Source: Fibrobacter sp. UBA4309
GTDB lineage: Bacteria > Fibrobacterota > Fibrobacteria > Fibrobacterales > Fibrobacteraceae
Length of the DNA stretch: 35,628 nt
Assembly (NCBI RefSeq): GCF_002395745.1
Contig: NZ_DGUN01000038.1
Coordinates: forward strand, 1 to 35,628
Direction of reading: 5' to 3'
Each line of letters begins with the position of its first letter. Position 1 is the stretch's first letter. This document shows positions 20,641 to 29,803 of this stretch, piece after piece. The notes under the pieces were generated by a model, which saw only the letters and a program-made list of their open reading frames with translations, had not been told where the DNA came from and did no database searches. A program made the position numbers and the translations under genes.

Positions 20641-22359
20641 ATGGCATACGTAGCAATGGCCCGCAAGTGGCGTCCGAAGTCCTTCTCCGACATGGTCGGA
20701 CAGGAACATATCGCGAAGACCCTTCAGAACGCAATCGAAGGGGACAGACTCCACCGTGCATTCCTGTTTACCGGCACCCGCGGTGTAGGCAAGACCACCA
20801 GTGCCCGAATCCTCGCCCGCACGCTCAACTGCAAGGGCGGCGACCCGCTCCACCCGTGTGGAGAATGCGACAGCTGTAAGGACATCGACGGCGGAAACCC
20901 GATGGACGTCCTCGAAATCGACGCCGCCTCCAATACCGGCGTCGACAACATCCGCGACGTACTCGAACGCGTACAGTACCCGCCCGTTATCGGCAAGTAC
21001 AAGGTATTCATCATCGACGAAGTCCACATGCTCTCGACCGGAGCCTTCAACGCGCTCCTCAAGACGCTCGAAGAACCGCCCGAACATGTGATTTTCATCT
21101 TTGCGACGACCGAAGTGAACAAGGTCCCGCAGACTATCCTGAGCCGCGTGCAGCGCTTTGATTTCAAGCGCCTGACCATGGACCAGATTCGCGGCAGGCT
21201 CCGTTTTATTTGCGAGCAGGAAGGCATCAACGCGACCGACGAAGCCCTCGACATTTTCGCCGAGAAGGCCGACGGTTCCATGCGCGACGGCCTCACCTAC
21301 TTTGACCAGGCCTACGCATTTACCGGCAACGACATGACTGCCGATGCAGTCCGCAGCATCCTGGGAATCCCGCCTGTCGAGCTCTTCTTCGCCCTTGTGA
21401 ACGCCATCGAGAACCACGACCTGAAGGGCGTTTTCAAGATGGTCGACGACGCCTGCACCCGCGGCATCGAGTTCACCCCGCTCCTGGACGGATTCGGCAA
21501 GTTCATCCGCAACCTGCTCTACACGCGCATCAACGCGTTCTCCGCCGACGACCTCAGCATTACCGAAGAACTTTATTCGAAATTCAAGAATACCGCGCTT
21601 TCGCTGAGCAACGGTGACATTCTCCGCATTTCGAAAATGCTTATCGACCTGCAGGCACAGCTCCGCTACAGCACCAATCCGAGACTGATGGTCGAAACGA
21701 CGTTCGCCCGCATGGCATGGCTTGACCGTCTGACGGACCTCCGAAAAGCGCTTGCCGCCATCAACGACCCCAAGAGCGCCTCCGACGAGGCGTTAAAAAA
21801 AAAAGTAGCTGAAGTCGAACAGGTCCTAGACTCTTCTGCCGAAGACGAAAGCCCGTTCGCGAACATCCCCGGAGACTCCGCAGGGACTTATTCCCGCTAC
21901 GAAATCGCCTCGGCATGGCCCACTCTCTGCGCCGGTTTTGCAAATGACGGCGACCTCATGTTTTCTGCGGCCTTGGCCGGTTCTACCCTTGAAACAGGCG
22001 ATACCCACGAAAATCCGTTCCCTATCGCCCTCACCTATGTCGGCGAAACGGAAAACAACGCGTCATGGAACTACCAGCAGTTCATGGAACACCCTGAATT
22101 TCTGGAACGCCTGCAGACCATCCTCGAAGACAAGCTGCAGACCAAAATCTCGCTCAAGGTAAAGACCAGGGCCTTTACCGAGGCCGAAAAGCAAATCGAG
22201 GCCGTCCGGAGAATGACTCCTTACGAACAGGATTTGCAAAAAGAACCCGCGCTCGCCAAGTTACAGCAAATTTTCGCCGCAGAATTGGTATATTCTGTGC
22301 AGATGAAGAAAAACGTCGCCCCGGTAGGCGACATCATTGATCCCAATAACGACAATTAA
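20641..22359 (+). CDS. dnaX: DNA polymerase III gamma/tau subunit
   Basis: 572 residues. Clamp-loader ATPase: Walker A GTRGVGKTT (about 45-53), zinc-binding Cys cluster CKGGDPLHPCGECDSC, Walker B VFIIDEVHML, and sensor 1 ATTEVNKVPQTILSR. The AAA+ and collar domains extend to about residue 370; the C-terminal part (390-572) is the tau-like region that would contact the polymerase. At codons 385-388 an A10 run (21795-21804) follows a stem-loop; loss or gain of one A leads to stop codons at once, giving products of 388 or 390 residues. This resembles gamma production by slippage in Thermus dnaX. ATG 20641 lacks a Shine-Dalgarno. ybaB follows after 13 nt; recR is absent. Confidence 0.96.
   Translation: MAYVAMARKWRPKSFSDMVGQEHIAKTLQNAIEGDRLHRAFLFTGTRGVGKTTSARILARTLNCKGGDPLHPCGECDSCKDIDGGNPMDVLEIDAASNTGVDNIRDVLERVQYPPVIGKYKVFIIDEVHMLSTGAFNALLKTLEEPPEHVIFIFATTEVNKVPQTILSRVQRFDFKRLTMDQIRGRLRFICEQEGINATDEALDIFAEKADGSMRDGLTYFDQAYAFTGNDMTADAVRSILGIPPVELFFALVNAIENHDLKGVFKMVDDACTRGIEFTPLLDGFGKFIRNLLYTRINAFSADDLSITEELYSKFKNTALSLSNGDILRISKMLIDLQAQLRYSTNPRLMVETTFARMAWLDRLTDLRKALAAINDPKSASDEALKKKVAEVEQVLDSSAEDESPFANIPGDSAGTYSRYEIASAWPTLCAGFANDGDLMFSAALAGSTLETGDTHENPFPIALTYVGETENNASWNYQQFMEHPEFLERLQTILEDKLQTKISLKVKTRAFTEAEKQIEAVRRMTPYEQDLQKEPALAKLQQIFAAELVYSVQMKKNVAPVGDIIDPNNDN
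21775..21804 (+). promoter_or_regulatory. Candidate slippage/frameshift site in dnaX
   Basis: An 8-bp stem (AGCGCCTC with GAGGCGTT, one G-U pair, loop CGAC, 21775-21794) ends at the first base of a 10-A run (21795-21804). Frame 0 reads TTA AAA AAA AAA GTA. One A fewer gives AAG TAG; one A more gives AGT AGC TGA. Confidence 0.65.
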
Positions 22360-22372
22360 AGGAATACCCACT

Positions 22373-22681
22373 ATGGACATGAGCAAAATGCTTAAGGACC
22401 TCCAGAAGATGCAGAGCAAGATGATGAAGGCCCAAAACGACCTGAAAACCCAGAGTTTCGAGGCCGAAGCCGGCGGCGGGATGGTCAAGGTCGCCATGAA
22501 CGGCCGCGGCGTGCTCACCATGATCAAGATCAACCCCGACGCGGTAGACAAGGACGACGTGGAAGCCCTCGAGGACCTCGTGATGGCAGCCGTCAACTCG
22601 GCTGTCAAGAAAAAGGACGACGCCGCCCAATCCAGCCTGAGCGACATTACCGGCGGCATGAAAATCCCCGGCCTGATGTAA
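22373..22681 (+). CDS. ybaB: Nucleoid-associated protein, YbaB/EbfC family
   Basis: 102 residues from ATG 22373, chosen over an earlier in-frame start because AAAGGA lies 8 nt upstream of it and the family begins with MSKMLKDLQKMQ-like sequence. The N-terminal helix is Met- and Lys-rich, followed by FEAEAGGGMVKVAMNGRG, the conserved beta strand segment, and a C-terminal helix. The dimer binds DNA. It lies 13 nt after dnaX, the usual dnaX-ybaB arrangement; the usual third gene recR is not here. Ends before a strong terminator. Confidence 0.93.
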   Translation: MDMSKMLKDLQKMQSKMMKAQNDLKTQSFEAEAGGGMVKVAMNGRGVLTMIKINPDAVDKDDVEALEDLVMAAVNSAVKKKDDAAQSSLSDITGGMKIPGLM

Positions 22682-22722
22682 AACGCCTGCGCAACAGAAT
22701 ACTGCACAAAAAAACATATGTC

Positions 22723-22750
22723 ACCCCGGTTCATACCGGGGTATTTTTTT
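22723..22750 (+). terminator. Intrinsic terminator after dnaX-ybaB
   Basis: ACCCCGGT (22723-22730), loop TCAT, ACCGGGGT (22735-22742), then A and TTTTTTT. Confidence 0.85.
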
Positions 22751-22869
22751 ACATAAAAGTGATTTCGTCCGCTTAATTACGCATTTCGTCCAGTATTTGG
22801 AGCTTAGCCCTATTATATAGTTACATATTTTTTTACATTTGGGGCGCAAAAAAGTACATAGGAGATGGA

Positions 22870-24294
22870 ATGTCTAGGCATTTAGGAACGATTTCGGCCA
22901 TAGCGCTCTGCCTCGCGGCACCCCAGCTTGTCTTGGCCACGACCTACACGCGCGAAGAAGCCGTCAAGATAGCCCTCGAGAAGTCCTCGGACGTAAAGAC
23001 CGCCGAAGAAGAGCTTATTTCAGCAAATTCCCAGGTAGATGCCGGTTACGGCAACGCTTTGCCGAGCATCGACCTTGACGCCACCGTCACCCGTATTTTC
23101 GGACTTGACGACGTTAAAGAGTCCTCCAGGATCTCTGACGCCGCAGCCGGCATGGCCCAGTCCAACGACGAAAACGGTTACCCGAACGCGAACGCATTCG
23201 ACACACAGGTCATTGGCCCCGCACTAGACGGCATGACAAACCAGATGATGAAGCAGGCTTACCGCTGGCAGTCTTCCGTTGGCCTCACCGCCACCCAGAT
23301 CCTGTACGCGCAAGGCAAGGTGGGAACCGGCATCCAGATCGCCAAAACCTACAAGCACATCAAGGAAGTGAACCTGGAAAACACCAAGGCGAACGTGCGC
23401 TACAGCGTCGAGAACGCCTTTGACCAGCTCATCTACCTGGATTCGGCCATAGTCATTCTCCAGGAATCCAAGAACATGCTCCAGGAAAACCTGAACTTCG
23501 TGGAACAGTCCATGAAGAGCGGCCTCGCCACCGAGCTCGACCTCATCCGCGTACAGCTTTCGATGGACCAGCTGAATTCCAAAATCAACAACATGGAAAA
23601 GAGCCGCATCCTCGCCCGCAATGCCCTTCTGAATACGATGGGCATGGACTGGGAAACCGACGTGCAGTTCCAGGGCGAGCTCCGTGACCCGACCTCCGGA
23701 TATGCATTCCCCGACACCTCCATGGCAAACGTCAAGAAGCGCCGCAAGGAACTGGTCATGCTCGAAGCCACCGAAGAAATGCTCAACAAGAACGTTTCCA
23801 TCGAACAGGGCGGATACAAGCCGACCATCGCGCTCGTGGGCGGACTCAAGTACAGCAACAACCAGAACGAATTCTACAAGTGGGATGCCCCGGACTGGGA
23901 CGAAAACATCAACAAGTATATCGCGCTGAACCTCAAGATGAACCTTTTCAACGGCATGAAGACGAAGGAAGCCGTGGTCCAGGCCAAGTCTAACCTCCGC
24001 AGCACCCAAATCCAGAAGGAAACCGCCGAACGCGGATTCCGTGTACAGATTGAGTCCTGCGTGAATACGCTGAGCGACGCCGACGCGCAGATCGAAATCG
24101 CGAAGCGCCAGATTGACCTTGCCCAGAAGAACTACGATTTGACAAATGCGGCCTACAAGATTGGAAGAGAAACGCAATTGAATCTCCTTACCGCAGAAAA
24201 CAGCCTCCGCACGGCAAAACTCGACTACATGTCGGCAATCGTCGAATGGAACAAGGCATACAACGCGCTTCTCCAGGCCACCGGTGAATATTAA
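22870..24294 (+). CDS. TolC-family outer membrane efflux protein
   Basis: 474 residues. Signal peptide (LGTISAIALCLAAPQLVLA), then two internally related halves of long helices and short beta strands as in TolC. Typical segments are YTREEAVKIALEKSSDVKTAEEE at the start, SMKSGLATELDLIRVQLSMDQ in the first helical hairpin, and YKIGRETQLNLLTAENSLR in the second. It would form the trimeric exit channel for the RND pump encoded two genes downstream. AGGAGA ends 5 nt before the ATG. The leader (22751-22869) is AT-rich with several possible -10 boxes (TATTAT 22811, TACATT 22834). A 15-nt gap separates it from the adaptor gene. Confidence 0.93.
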   Translation: MSRHLGTISAIALCLAAPQLVLATTYTREEAVKIALEKSSDVKTAEEELISANSQVDAGYGNALPSIDLDATVTRIFGLDDVKESSRISDAAAGMAQSNDENGYPNANAFDTQVIGPALDGMTNQMMKQAYRWQSSVGLTATQILYAQGKVGTGIQIAKTYKHIKEVNLENTKANVRYSVENAFDQLIYLDSAIVILQESKNMLQENLNFVEQSMKSGLATELDLIRVQLSMDQLNSKINNMEKSRILARNALLNTMGMDWETDVQFQGELRDPTSGYAFPDTSMANVKKRRKELVMLEATEEMLNKNVSIEQGGYKPTIALVGGLKYSNNQNEFYKWDAPDWDENINKYIALNLKMNLFNGMKTKEAVVQAKSNLRSTQIQKETAERGFRVQIESCVNTLSDADAQIEIAKRQIDLAQKNYDLTNAAYKIGRETQLNLLTAENSLRTAKLDYMSAIVEWNKAYNALLQATGEY

Positions 24295-24309
24295 AAAGAA
24301 GAGGAAAGA

Positions 24310-25353
24310 ATGAACAAGACTGTCAAGACCCTCCTGACCCTCGCAGCGGCATCCATGCTTTTGGTTGCCTGCAACCCGAAAGAAGAAAAGGCCCAAACGA
24401 AGGCCACGACCATCGAAGAAATCCAGAAGGAAAAAGGTAAGCCCGCCCGCGTGGTAAAGGCTACCACCGCAAAGATTACGGACTTGCGCAAGTTCAGCGG
24501 CTCCATCGAGGGCATGCAACAGAACAAGGTCATTTGCAAGATGGGTGACCCGCTCGCCAAGATTAACATCCAGGTCGGCTCCTCTGTAAAGAAAGACCAG
24601 GTCGTCGCCGAATACCTCTTCACAGGCGACAACACCCAGTACCAGCAGGCCCAGGAACAGGTCGCCGTATTGGAGAAGGCGACCGAGCGCATGCGCGAAG
24701 TCTACCAGAAGGGCGGCATTAGCCAGCAGGACATGGACACCCAGGAAATGCAGCTCAAGGTTGCCAAGATGAACCTCGAGACGGCTCGCCGTGCATCGCT
24801 CATCCTCGCCCCCGAAGCGGGCGTGGTGACCGAGCTCAAGTTCCAGGTCGGACAGACTCCGGGCCCGGGCGGCGTCCTCGCTACCATCGCGAAGCTCGAC
24901 AAGGTCATCCTCAAGCTGAACGTCACGAGCCAGGATATCGGATACTTCAAGAAGGGCGCCCAGGCGACCGTCACTGTTGCCGGAGAACAGGTCAAGGGCA
25001 AGGTCAGCCTCATCCCGCTCGCCGCCGACCCGATGACGCGCTTCTTCCCGGTCGAAGTCACGTTTGACAACAAGAAAAAGAAGCTATTGCCGGGCATGTA
25101 CGTAACCGCCGAACTCGACGCCCGCGAAGTGAACGGCATCGTGATTCCGAACGAAGCCATTGTATACCGCAACGGCGTGAACGCCGTGTGGACCGTCGAT
25201 AACGAAGGCAAGGCCCGCCGCAAGATCGTGAAGCTCGGCGTGCAGACCAAGCACGACATCCAGATTGCCGAAGGCCTGGAAGAAAACGAAACCGTCATCG
25301 TGGAAGGCCAGTCCCGCATGAACGACGGCGACAAGGTGCTGGTTGTCGAATAA
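24310..25353 (+). CDS. RND efflux periplasmic adaptor (membrane fusion) lipoprotein
   Basis: 347 residues. Lipobox MLLVAC (Cys about 21) anchors it to a membrane. The order is barrel-sandwich/lipoyl-like halves (GSIEGMQQNKVICKMGDPLA and LILAPEAGVVTELKFQVGQT) around a short alpha-hairpin (about 115-150), then a beta-barrel (VILKLNVTSQDIGYFKKGAQ) and a membrane-proximal domain (VIPNEAIVYRNGVNAVWTVD). This is the MFP family partner that bridges the RND pump and the TolC-like channel. Good Shine-Dalgarno GAGGAAAG. Sits between the TolC and RND genes, with 14 nt to the latter. Confidence 0.93.
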   Translation: MNKTVKTLLTLAAASMLLVACNPKEEKAQTKATTIEEIQKEKGKPARVVKATTAKITDLRKFSGSIEGMQQNKVICKMGDPLAKINIQVGSSVKKDQVVAEYLFTGDNTQYQQAQEQVAVLEKATERMREVYQKGGISQQDMDTQEMQLKVAKMNLETARRASLILAPEAGVVTELKFQVGQTPGPGGVLATIAKLDKVILKLNVTSQDIGYFKKGAQATVTVAGEQVKGKVSLIPLAADPMTRFFPVEVTFDNKKKKLLPGMYVTAELDAREVNGIVIPNEAIVYRNGVNAVWTVDNEGKARRKIVKLGVQTKHDIQIAEGLEENETVIVEGQSRMNDGDKVLVVE

Positions 25354-25367
25354 GGGAGTTTTGCTGA

Positions 25368-28300
25368 ATGATTAAGGCCAGTATCTACAAACCGATTACC
25401 ATGCTCATGGTCATATTGACCGTGGTGGTTTTCGGTCTATACACCTACTCCATGATGGTGGTCGACCTGATGCCGAAATTCGACGTCCCCGTGGTCACCG
25501 CAACCATCATCTACCAGGGGGCAAACCCCGAAGAAATCGAATCCACCATCATCAAGCCCATCGAAGACCAGGTGGAACTTGTTGACGGTATCGACTACGT
25601 GCAGTCCATATGCCTCGAGAACTACGGCATTTTGGTCGCCATGTTCAACATGGGCGTGAACGTGGACGTGGCGGCAAACGACGTGCGTTCCAAGATTGAC
25701 CTTGCGTCGGTGAACTTCCCCGATGCCGTGCAGGCACCGATTATCGCGAAAGTGGACATCAACGGTGCGGCCATCATGTCCATCTCGTTTACCGGACCGC
25801 TCAACTCCACGGAGCTCCGCCAGAAGGTGGAAGACGACATCGAACCGCTCTTTACGGCTGTTTCCGGTGTGGCAAGCGTTGACGTTTTCGGCGGTACCAC
25901 CCGCCAGATTTCCATCGAGCTCGACAAAGACAAGATGCTCGACCGCAACGTGGACATCGCGACCATCATGGGGCTGTTCGGGCAGTCGAACATCAACTAC
26001 CCGGTCGGCGAAGTCATCGGCAAGCACAAGAACACCTCCGTACGTACTTCGGGCAAGTTCCAGAGCCTCGATGAAATCCGCAACATGGACATCCCGACGG
26101 CGAGGGGCGTCATCAAGCTCTCCGAAATCGCAGTCGTCAAGGACACCATCGAGTCCATCACGTCTGCCTCCCGCTTTAACGGCGTGAACTCCGTTTCGCT
26201 CGATATCAAGAAGCGTTCCGACGCGAACGTGGTGAAGGTTTCCGAAGGCGTCATCAAACGCATGAACGAAATCCAGAAGACGCTCCCCGAAGGATTCGAA
26301 CTCCACCTGGTGTACGACAAGTCCGAAGCCGTGAACGAGTCCATCCAGAACGTTATCCAGAACATCATCATCGCCATCTGCCTTACCGCGGGCCTGTTGC
26401 TCCTCTTCCTCGGCAAGTTCTCGACCATGATTATCGCGGCCCTCACGATGCCTATTTCCGTGATTGGCGCCTTTACGCTCATGTACTTTGCGGGCTTCGG
26501 CATCAACATGATGTCGCTGATGGCTCTTTCGTCTTCAGTGGGCCTGCTCGTTACGAACTCCATCGTGGTGCTTGAAAACATCAACGAAAAGCTTAAACTC
26601 GGGCTCGACCCGAAGGATGCGGCCCTCAAGGGAACCTCCGAAATCATGGTGGCCATCATGGCATCGACGCTCACCAACGTGTGCGTGTTCGTGCCTATCG
26701 CCTTCATGAAGTCCATCGCCGGTATCTTCTTCCGTACCTTCGGCCTTACCATGGTGTTCGCCACGTTCGTGTCGCTCCTCGTGACCTTCACGCTTACCCC
26801 GCTCATGGCGGCCTACCTGTTCAAGGGCGTGAAGAAGGACGAGAACGGGAACATCATCGAAGGGCACCGTTCTATCGGCGAAAAGATTTTCGGAATATTC
26901 CCGGCCATCCTGAACGGAGTGCGTTTCGTTTACCTCAAGACGCTTTCGTTCTGCCTCTCCATTCCCGGCGTGATTTTCCAGGTTGCAGCACTTGTCGGCA
27001 CGATCATGTTCGTCGGATTCCTCGCGAAGAACTTCCTGACCGTGGAAATCATGCCGAAGCAGGACCAGGGCATGATCAGCGTCAAGCTAGAAATGCCCGT
27101 GGGTACCAACATCGAGACGACCGACAGCGTTGCGCGAATCATCGAAAGCCGCATCAAGGGCGTGCCCGAGATTGTGCACTACAGCATGAACGTGGGCGGT
27201 TCGAACGGCTTTACCACGGTGAACCAGGCCACGATGCGCGTGAAGCTTTTGAAGGACTGGGAAGGACGTACCCGCAGTACCGACCAGATTGTCGACTCCC
27301 TGCGTCCCTACCTCGCCGACATCCCGGACGCCTACATTTCCATCAAGTCCGCTTCGGCTTCCGAAATGAACAACAACTCCGCCGGCGACGTGGTGCTCGA
27401 AGTGAACGGCCTGCACGCGGACTCCGTCATCAAGGCCTCGCAGCTCGTGATGGACCGCATCAAAGACAACATCGATGGTATCGTGGACCTCAAGACGAGC
27501 TACGAAGCGGGTAAGCCCGAAATCCGCCTTGTCCCGAACCGCCAGGCCCTCGCCGACTACGGCGTGACGCTCCAGACGGTCGCCACGTACAACTACATCG
27601 CGGTGAGCGGCTACGAAGCCGGCCAGTACACCGAAGACGGCGAAGAATACGACGTGTACGTGCGCATGATGGAAAAAGACCGTCAGAGCCATACCGACAT
27701 CGAGAACCTGCCTATTTTGACCCCGAAGGGTTACCTGAACGCAAGCGAACTGTTCTACATCGAAGACGGAGCCGGCCCGACCCGAATCGACCGCAAGCGC
27801 AAGCGCACCCGTGTCGACGTATCCATGAACTTGCTCCCCGGCCACACGACCGGTGAAGTCATGGGCAAGGTCGGAGCTCTCGCCGAAAGCATGAAGGGCG
27901 AACTCCCCGAAGGCATCTCTTTCAGTTTCGGTGCCCAGGCCGACATGCAGAACGACATGGTGGCGGAATTCAAGACGGCCATCCTCATGGCCATCATCCT
28001 CACCTACATCCTGCTGATCGCCCTCCTCGAAAGCTTCGCACAGCCGTTCATCATCATGACGACCATCCCGATGGGTGCCATCGGCGTGCTGCTCTCGCTC
28101 GTGTTTACGGGCAAGGCGCTCTCGATGATCGCCCTCATGGCCATAGTGATGCTTATCGGTGTGGTGGTGAACAACGCCATTCTTTTGCTCGACGAAGCGA
28201 ACAGGCTGTTGCGCAGCGGTAGCATGGGACGCAGGTCGGCCATCATGACTGCAGCCAAGACAAAGTTCCAGCCCATCGTGCTTGCGACCGTCGCCTCCGT

Positions 28301-28508
28301 GGTGGCCCAGCTCCCGCTGGCATTCGCACTCGGCGGTAACGTGGCCGCCATGACCCAGCCGATGGGTATCGCCTCCGTGGGCGGCCTCATCGTGTCGGCC
28401 ATCCTTACGATGTACCTGGTGCCCACGTTCTTCTGGCTCCCGAACGCCCTCTTCCACAAGGCAGGCAAGGGAATCAAGAAGATCAAGAAGAAAATGAGCA
28501 AGAATTAA
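25368..28508 (+). CDS. RND-family efflux permease (AcrB/HAE1 type) with atypical proton-relay positions
   Basis: 1046 residues, normal for the family. Twelve membrane helices in two repeats, each with a large periplasmic loop; N-terminal helix at about 8-30, helices 2-6 at about 335-480, 7 at about 530-550, and 8-12 at about 870-1030. The periplasmic porter signatures DLMPKFDVPVVTATIIYQGA and GVASVDVFGG are clear. In TM4 the motif is GLLVTNSIVVLEN: Thr396-Asn397 replace the Asp-Asp pair of AcrB (407/408). In TM10 GVVVNNAILLLDE puts Asn935 where AcrB has Lys940. Energy coupling is therefore probably not the textbook proton relay. Third gene of the operon, followed by a terminator. Substrate unknown. 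Confidence 0.93.
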   Translation: MIKASIYKPITMLMVILTVVVFGLYTYSMMVVDLMPKFDVPVVTATIIYQGANPEEIESTIIKPIEDQVELVDGIDYVQSICLENYGILVAMFNMGVNVDVAANDVRSKIDLASVNFPDAVQAPIIAKVDINGAAIMSISFTGPLNSTELRQKVEDDIEPLFTAVSGVASVDVFGGTTRQISIELDKDKMLDRNVDIATIMGLFGQSNINYPVGEVIGKHKNTSVRTSGKFQSLDEIRNMDIPTARGVIKLSEIAVVKDTIESITSASRFNGVNSVSLDIKKRSDANVVKVSEGVIKRMNEIQKTLPEGFELHLVYDKSEAVNESIQNVIQNIIIAICLTAGLLLLFLGKFSTMIIAALTMPISVIGAFTLMYFAGFGINMMSLMALSSSVGLLVTNSIVVLENINEKLKLGLDPKDAALKGTSEIMVAIMASTLTNVCVFVPIAFMKSIAGIFFRTFGLTMVFATFVSLLVTFTLTPLMAAYLFKGVKKDENGNIIEGHRSIGEKIFGIFPAILNGVRFVYLKTLSFCLSIPGVIFQVAALVGTIMFVGFLAKNFLTVEIMPKQDQGMISVKLEMPVGTNIETTDSVARIIESRIKGVPEIVHYSMNVGGSNGFTTVNQATMRVKLLKDWEGRTRSTDQIVDSLRPYLADIPDAYISIKSASASEMNNNSAGDVVLEVNGLHADSVIKASQLVMDRIKDNIDGIVDLKTSYEAGKPEIRLVPNRQALADYGVTLQTVATYNYIAVSGYEAGQYTEDGEEYDVYVRMMEKDRQSHTDIENLPILTPKGYLNASELFYIEDGAGPTRIDRKRKRTRVDVSMNLLPGHTTGEVMGKVGALAESMKGELPEGISFSFGAQADMQNDMVAEFKTAILMAIILTYILLIALLESFAQPFIIMTTIPMGAIGVLLSLVFTGKALSMIALMAIVMLIGVVVNNAILLLDEANRLLRSGSMGRRSAIMTAAKTKFQPIVLATVASVVAQLPLAFALGGNVAAMTQPMGIASVGGLIVSAILTMYLVPTFFWLPNALFHKAGKGIKKIKKKMSKN

Positions 28509-28525
28509 CGTAGAGAGAGAAAGGA

Positions 28526-28550
28526 CCCTGCCCCCTCGGGCAGGGTTTTT
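28526..28550 (+). terminator. Intrinsic terminator of efflux operon
   Basis: CCCTGCCC, loop CCTC, GGGCAGGG, TTTTT. Directly followed by the -10 box of the next gene. Confidence 0.88.
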
Positions 28551-28552
28551 CG

Positions 28553-28558
28553 TATATT
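28553..28558 (+). promoter_or_regulatory. -10 box of GspE/PilB-like ATPase gene
   Basis: TATATT, 6 nt before the ATG at 28565 and only 2 nt after the upstream terminator's T run. GGAG touches the ATG almost directly and is too close to act as Shine-Dalgarno. Confidence 0.45.
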
Positions 28559-28564
28559 TGGAGC

Positions 28565-29803
28565 ATGGCAACCTTTATTATGAAGGAAAAGGCACACGAA
28601 GCCGGTGTGCTGAGCGTTGCCATTTCCGACATCCATGATGAACTCACGCTGGAACGGATTCGATTCGAATCCGGTTGCCGCGTTGTACCCGAATTCCATT
28701 CCGAAGCGGAAATCAAGCAGATGCAGCGTCTACATGCGCAAAAGGATTCCGACAGCATCCTGCATGAACTCGACAGGCAGACGGCCAAGGCGAATTCCTG
28801 GGAATCCGAGCCCATCATCAACCTGGTCGATTCCCTAATAGACGACGCCATCCGGGAAAGGGCGACCGACATCCATTTCGAGCCATCCGAAAGCACCTTC
28901 CGTATCCGATTCCGCGTAGACGGCATGCTTTGCGACTACAAGGCCTTGCCCGCCTGGATTGCGGAGCCCATACTCGTTCGCCTCAAGCTGCTCGCGAGCG
29001 TGGACATCACGGAGCGGAGGCTTCCGCACGACGGGAGCTTTTCTTTCGAGGGCGCCTACGGGAACGCGAATATCCGCCTAAGCACATTGCCCGTACAGAG
29101 CGGGAACCAGGTCGTAGAGAAATGCGTATTGCGCCTGCTGCAGACGCGGGACGACGGAGCCACCCTGGAAAGCCTGGGCTTTTCGCAAGCCATGCTGGAC
29201 GCGCTCCGCCATGCCTTCGAGGCACCACAGGGGCTGCTACTGGTCACGGGCCCTACCGGAAGCGGCAAGACGACAACGCTCTACGCAGGCCTTAGGGAAA
29301 TCATTGCCCGCCACATCAACGTGACGACCATCGAAGATCCAGTAGAATACAAGCTGGACGGAGCCAACCAGGTGCAGGTGAACGAGAAGTGCGGATTTAC
29401 CTTTGCCGCGGCACTCCGCTCTATCTTGCGCCAGGACCCGGACGTGATTCTCGTCGGAGAAATCCGCGACCGGGAAACCGCCCAGATAGCACTGCGGGCT
29501 GCCCAGACGGGGCATCTGGTCCTCGCGACTTTGCATGCCAACAGCGCAAATGCCGCCATGACACGCCTCGCCGACCTGGGCGTCCCCGAATCACTGCTCC
29601 GGGAATCCCTGCTGGGCGTTGTCGCGCAGAGGCTCGTGCGCAAATGCACAGCCAGCCACGAATACCGCGGGCGCACCGCGATTATCGAATTCCTGAAACC
29701 CGACGGAACCTATGTAGACGGAACGATGCGCGACGACGCTGTACGCCTCGTGCGGCAGGGCGTTACGGACACCGCCGAAGTAGCGCGTGTCCTCGGTAGC
29801 TGA
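28565..29803 (+). CDS. GspE/PilB-type secretion or pilus ATPase, short form
   Basis: 412 residues against about 500-570 for PilB/GspE. An N-terminal domain (about 1-75) precedes the T2SSE core: NLVDSLIDDAIRERATDIHFEP, RFRVDGML, Walker A GPTGSGKTTT (229-238), Asp box TTIEDPVEYKLDGANQVQVN, Walker B RQDPDVILVGEIRD, His box TGHLVLATLHAN. The zinc-binding tetracysteine loop normally found before the GRTAIIEFL segment is missing; a single Cys remains (RLVRKCTASHEYRGR). It powers assembly of a type II secretion system or type IV pilus. No other T2SS/T4P gene is adjacent. Its stop abuts the convergent mtgA stop with no gap. Confidence 0.9.
   Translation: MATFIMKEKAHEAGVLSVAISDIHDELTLERIRFESGCRVVPEFHSEAEIKQMQRLHAQKDSDSILHELDRQTAKANSWESEPIINLVDSLIDDAIRERATDIHFEPSESTFRIRFRVDGMLCDYKALPAWIAEPILVRLKLLASVDITERRLPHDGSFSFEGAYGNANIRLSTLPVQSGNQVVEKCVLRLLQTRDDGATLESLGFSQAMLDALRHAFEAPQGLLLVTGPTGSGKTTTLYAGLREIIARHINVTTIEDPVEYKLDGANQVQVNEKCGFTFAAALRSILRQDPDVILVGEIRDRETAQIALRAAQTGHLVLATLHANSANAAMTRLADLGVPESLLRESLLGVVAQRLVRKCTASHEYRGRTAIIEFLKPDGTYVDGTMRDDAVRLVRQGVTDTAEVARVLGS

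Noticed and set aside
21795..21804. A10 run in dnaX as an assembly error
   Set aside because: As given the frame continues through a plausible tau-like C-terminus of 184 codons, so length 10 keeps the gene whole; a homopolymer error remains possible and is covered by the proposed read check.
27087..28571. 494-codon antisense frame in the RND gene (and a similar 431-codon one over the tolC-type gene)
   Set aside because: His- and Glu-rich low-complexity translations without family resemblance, lying opposite clear genes.
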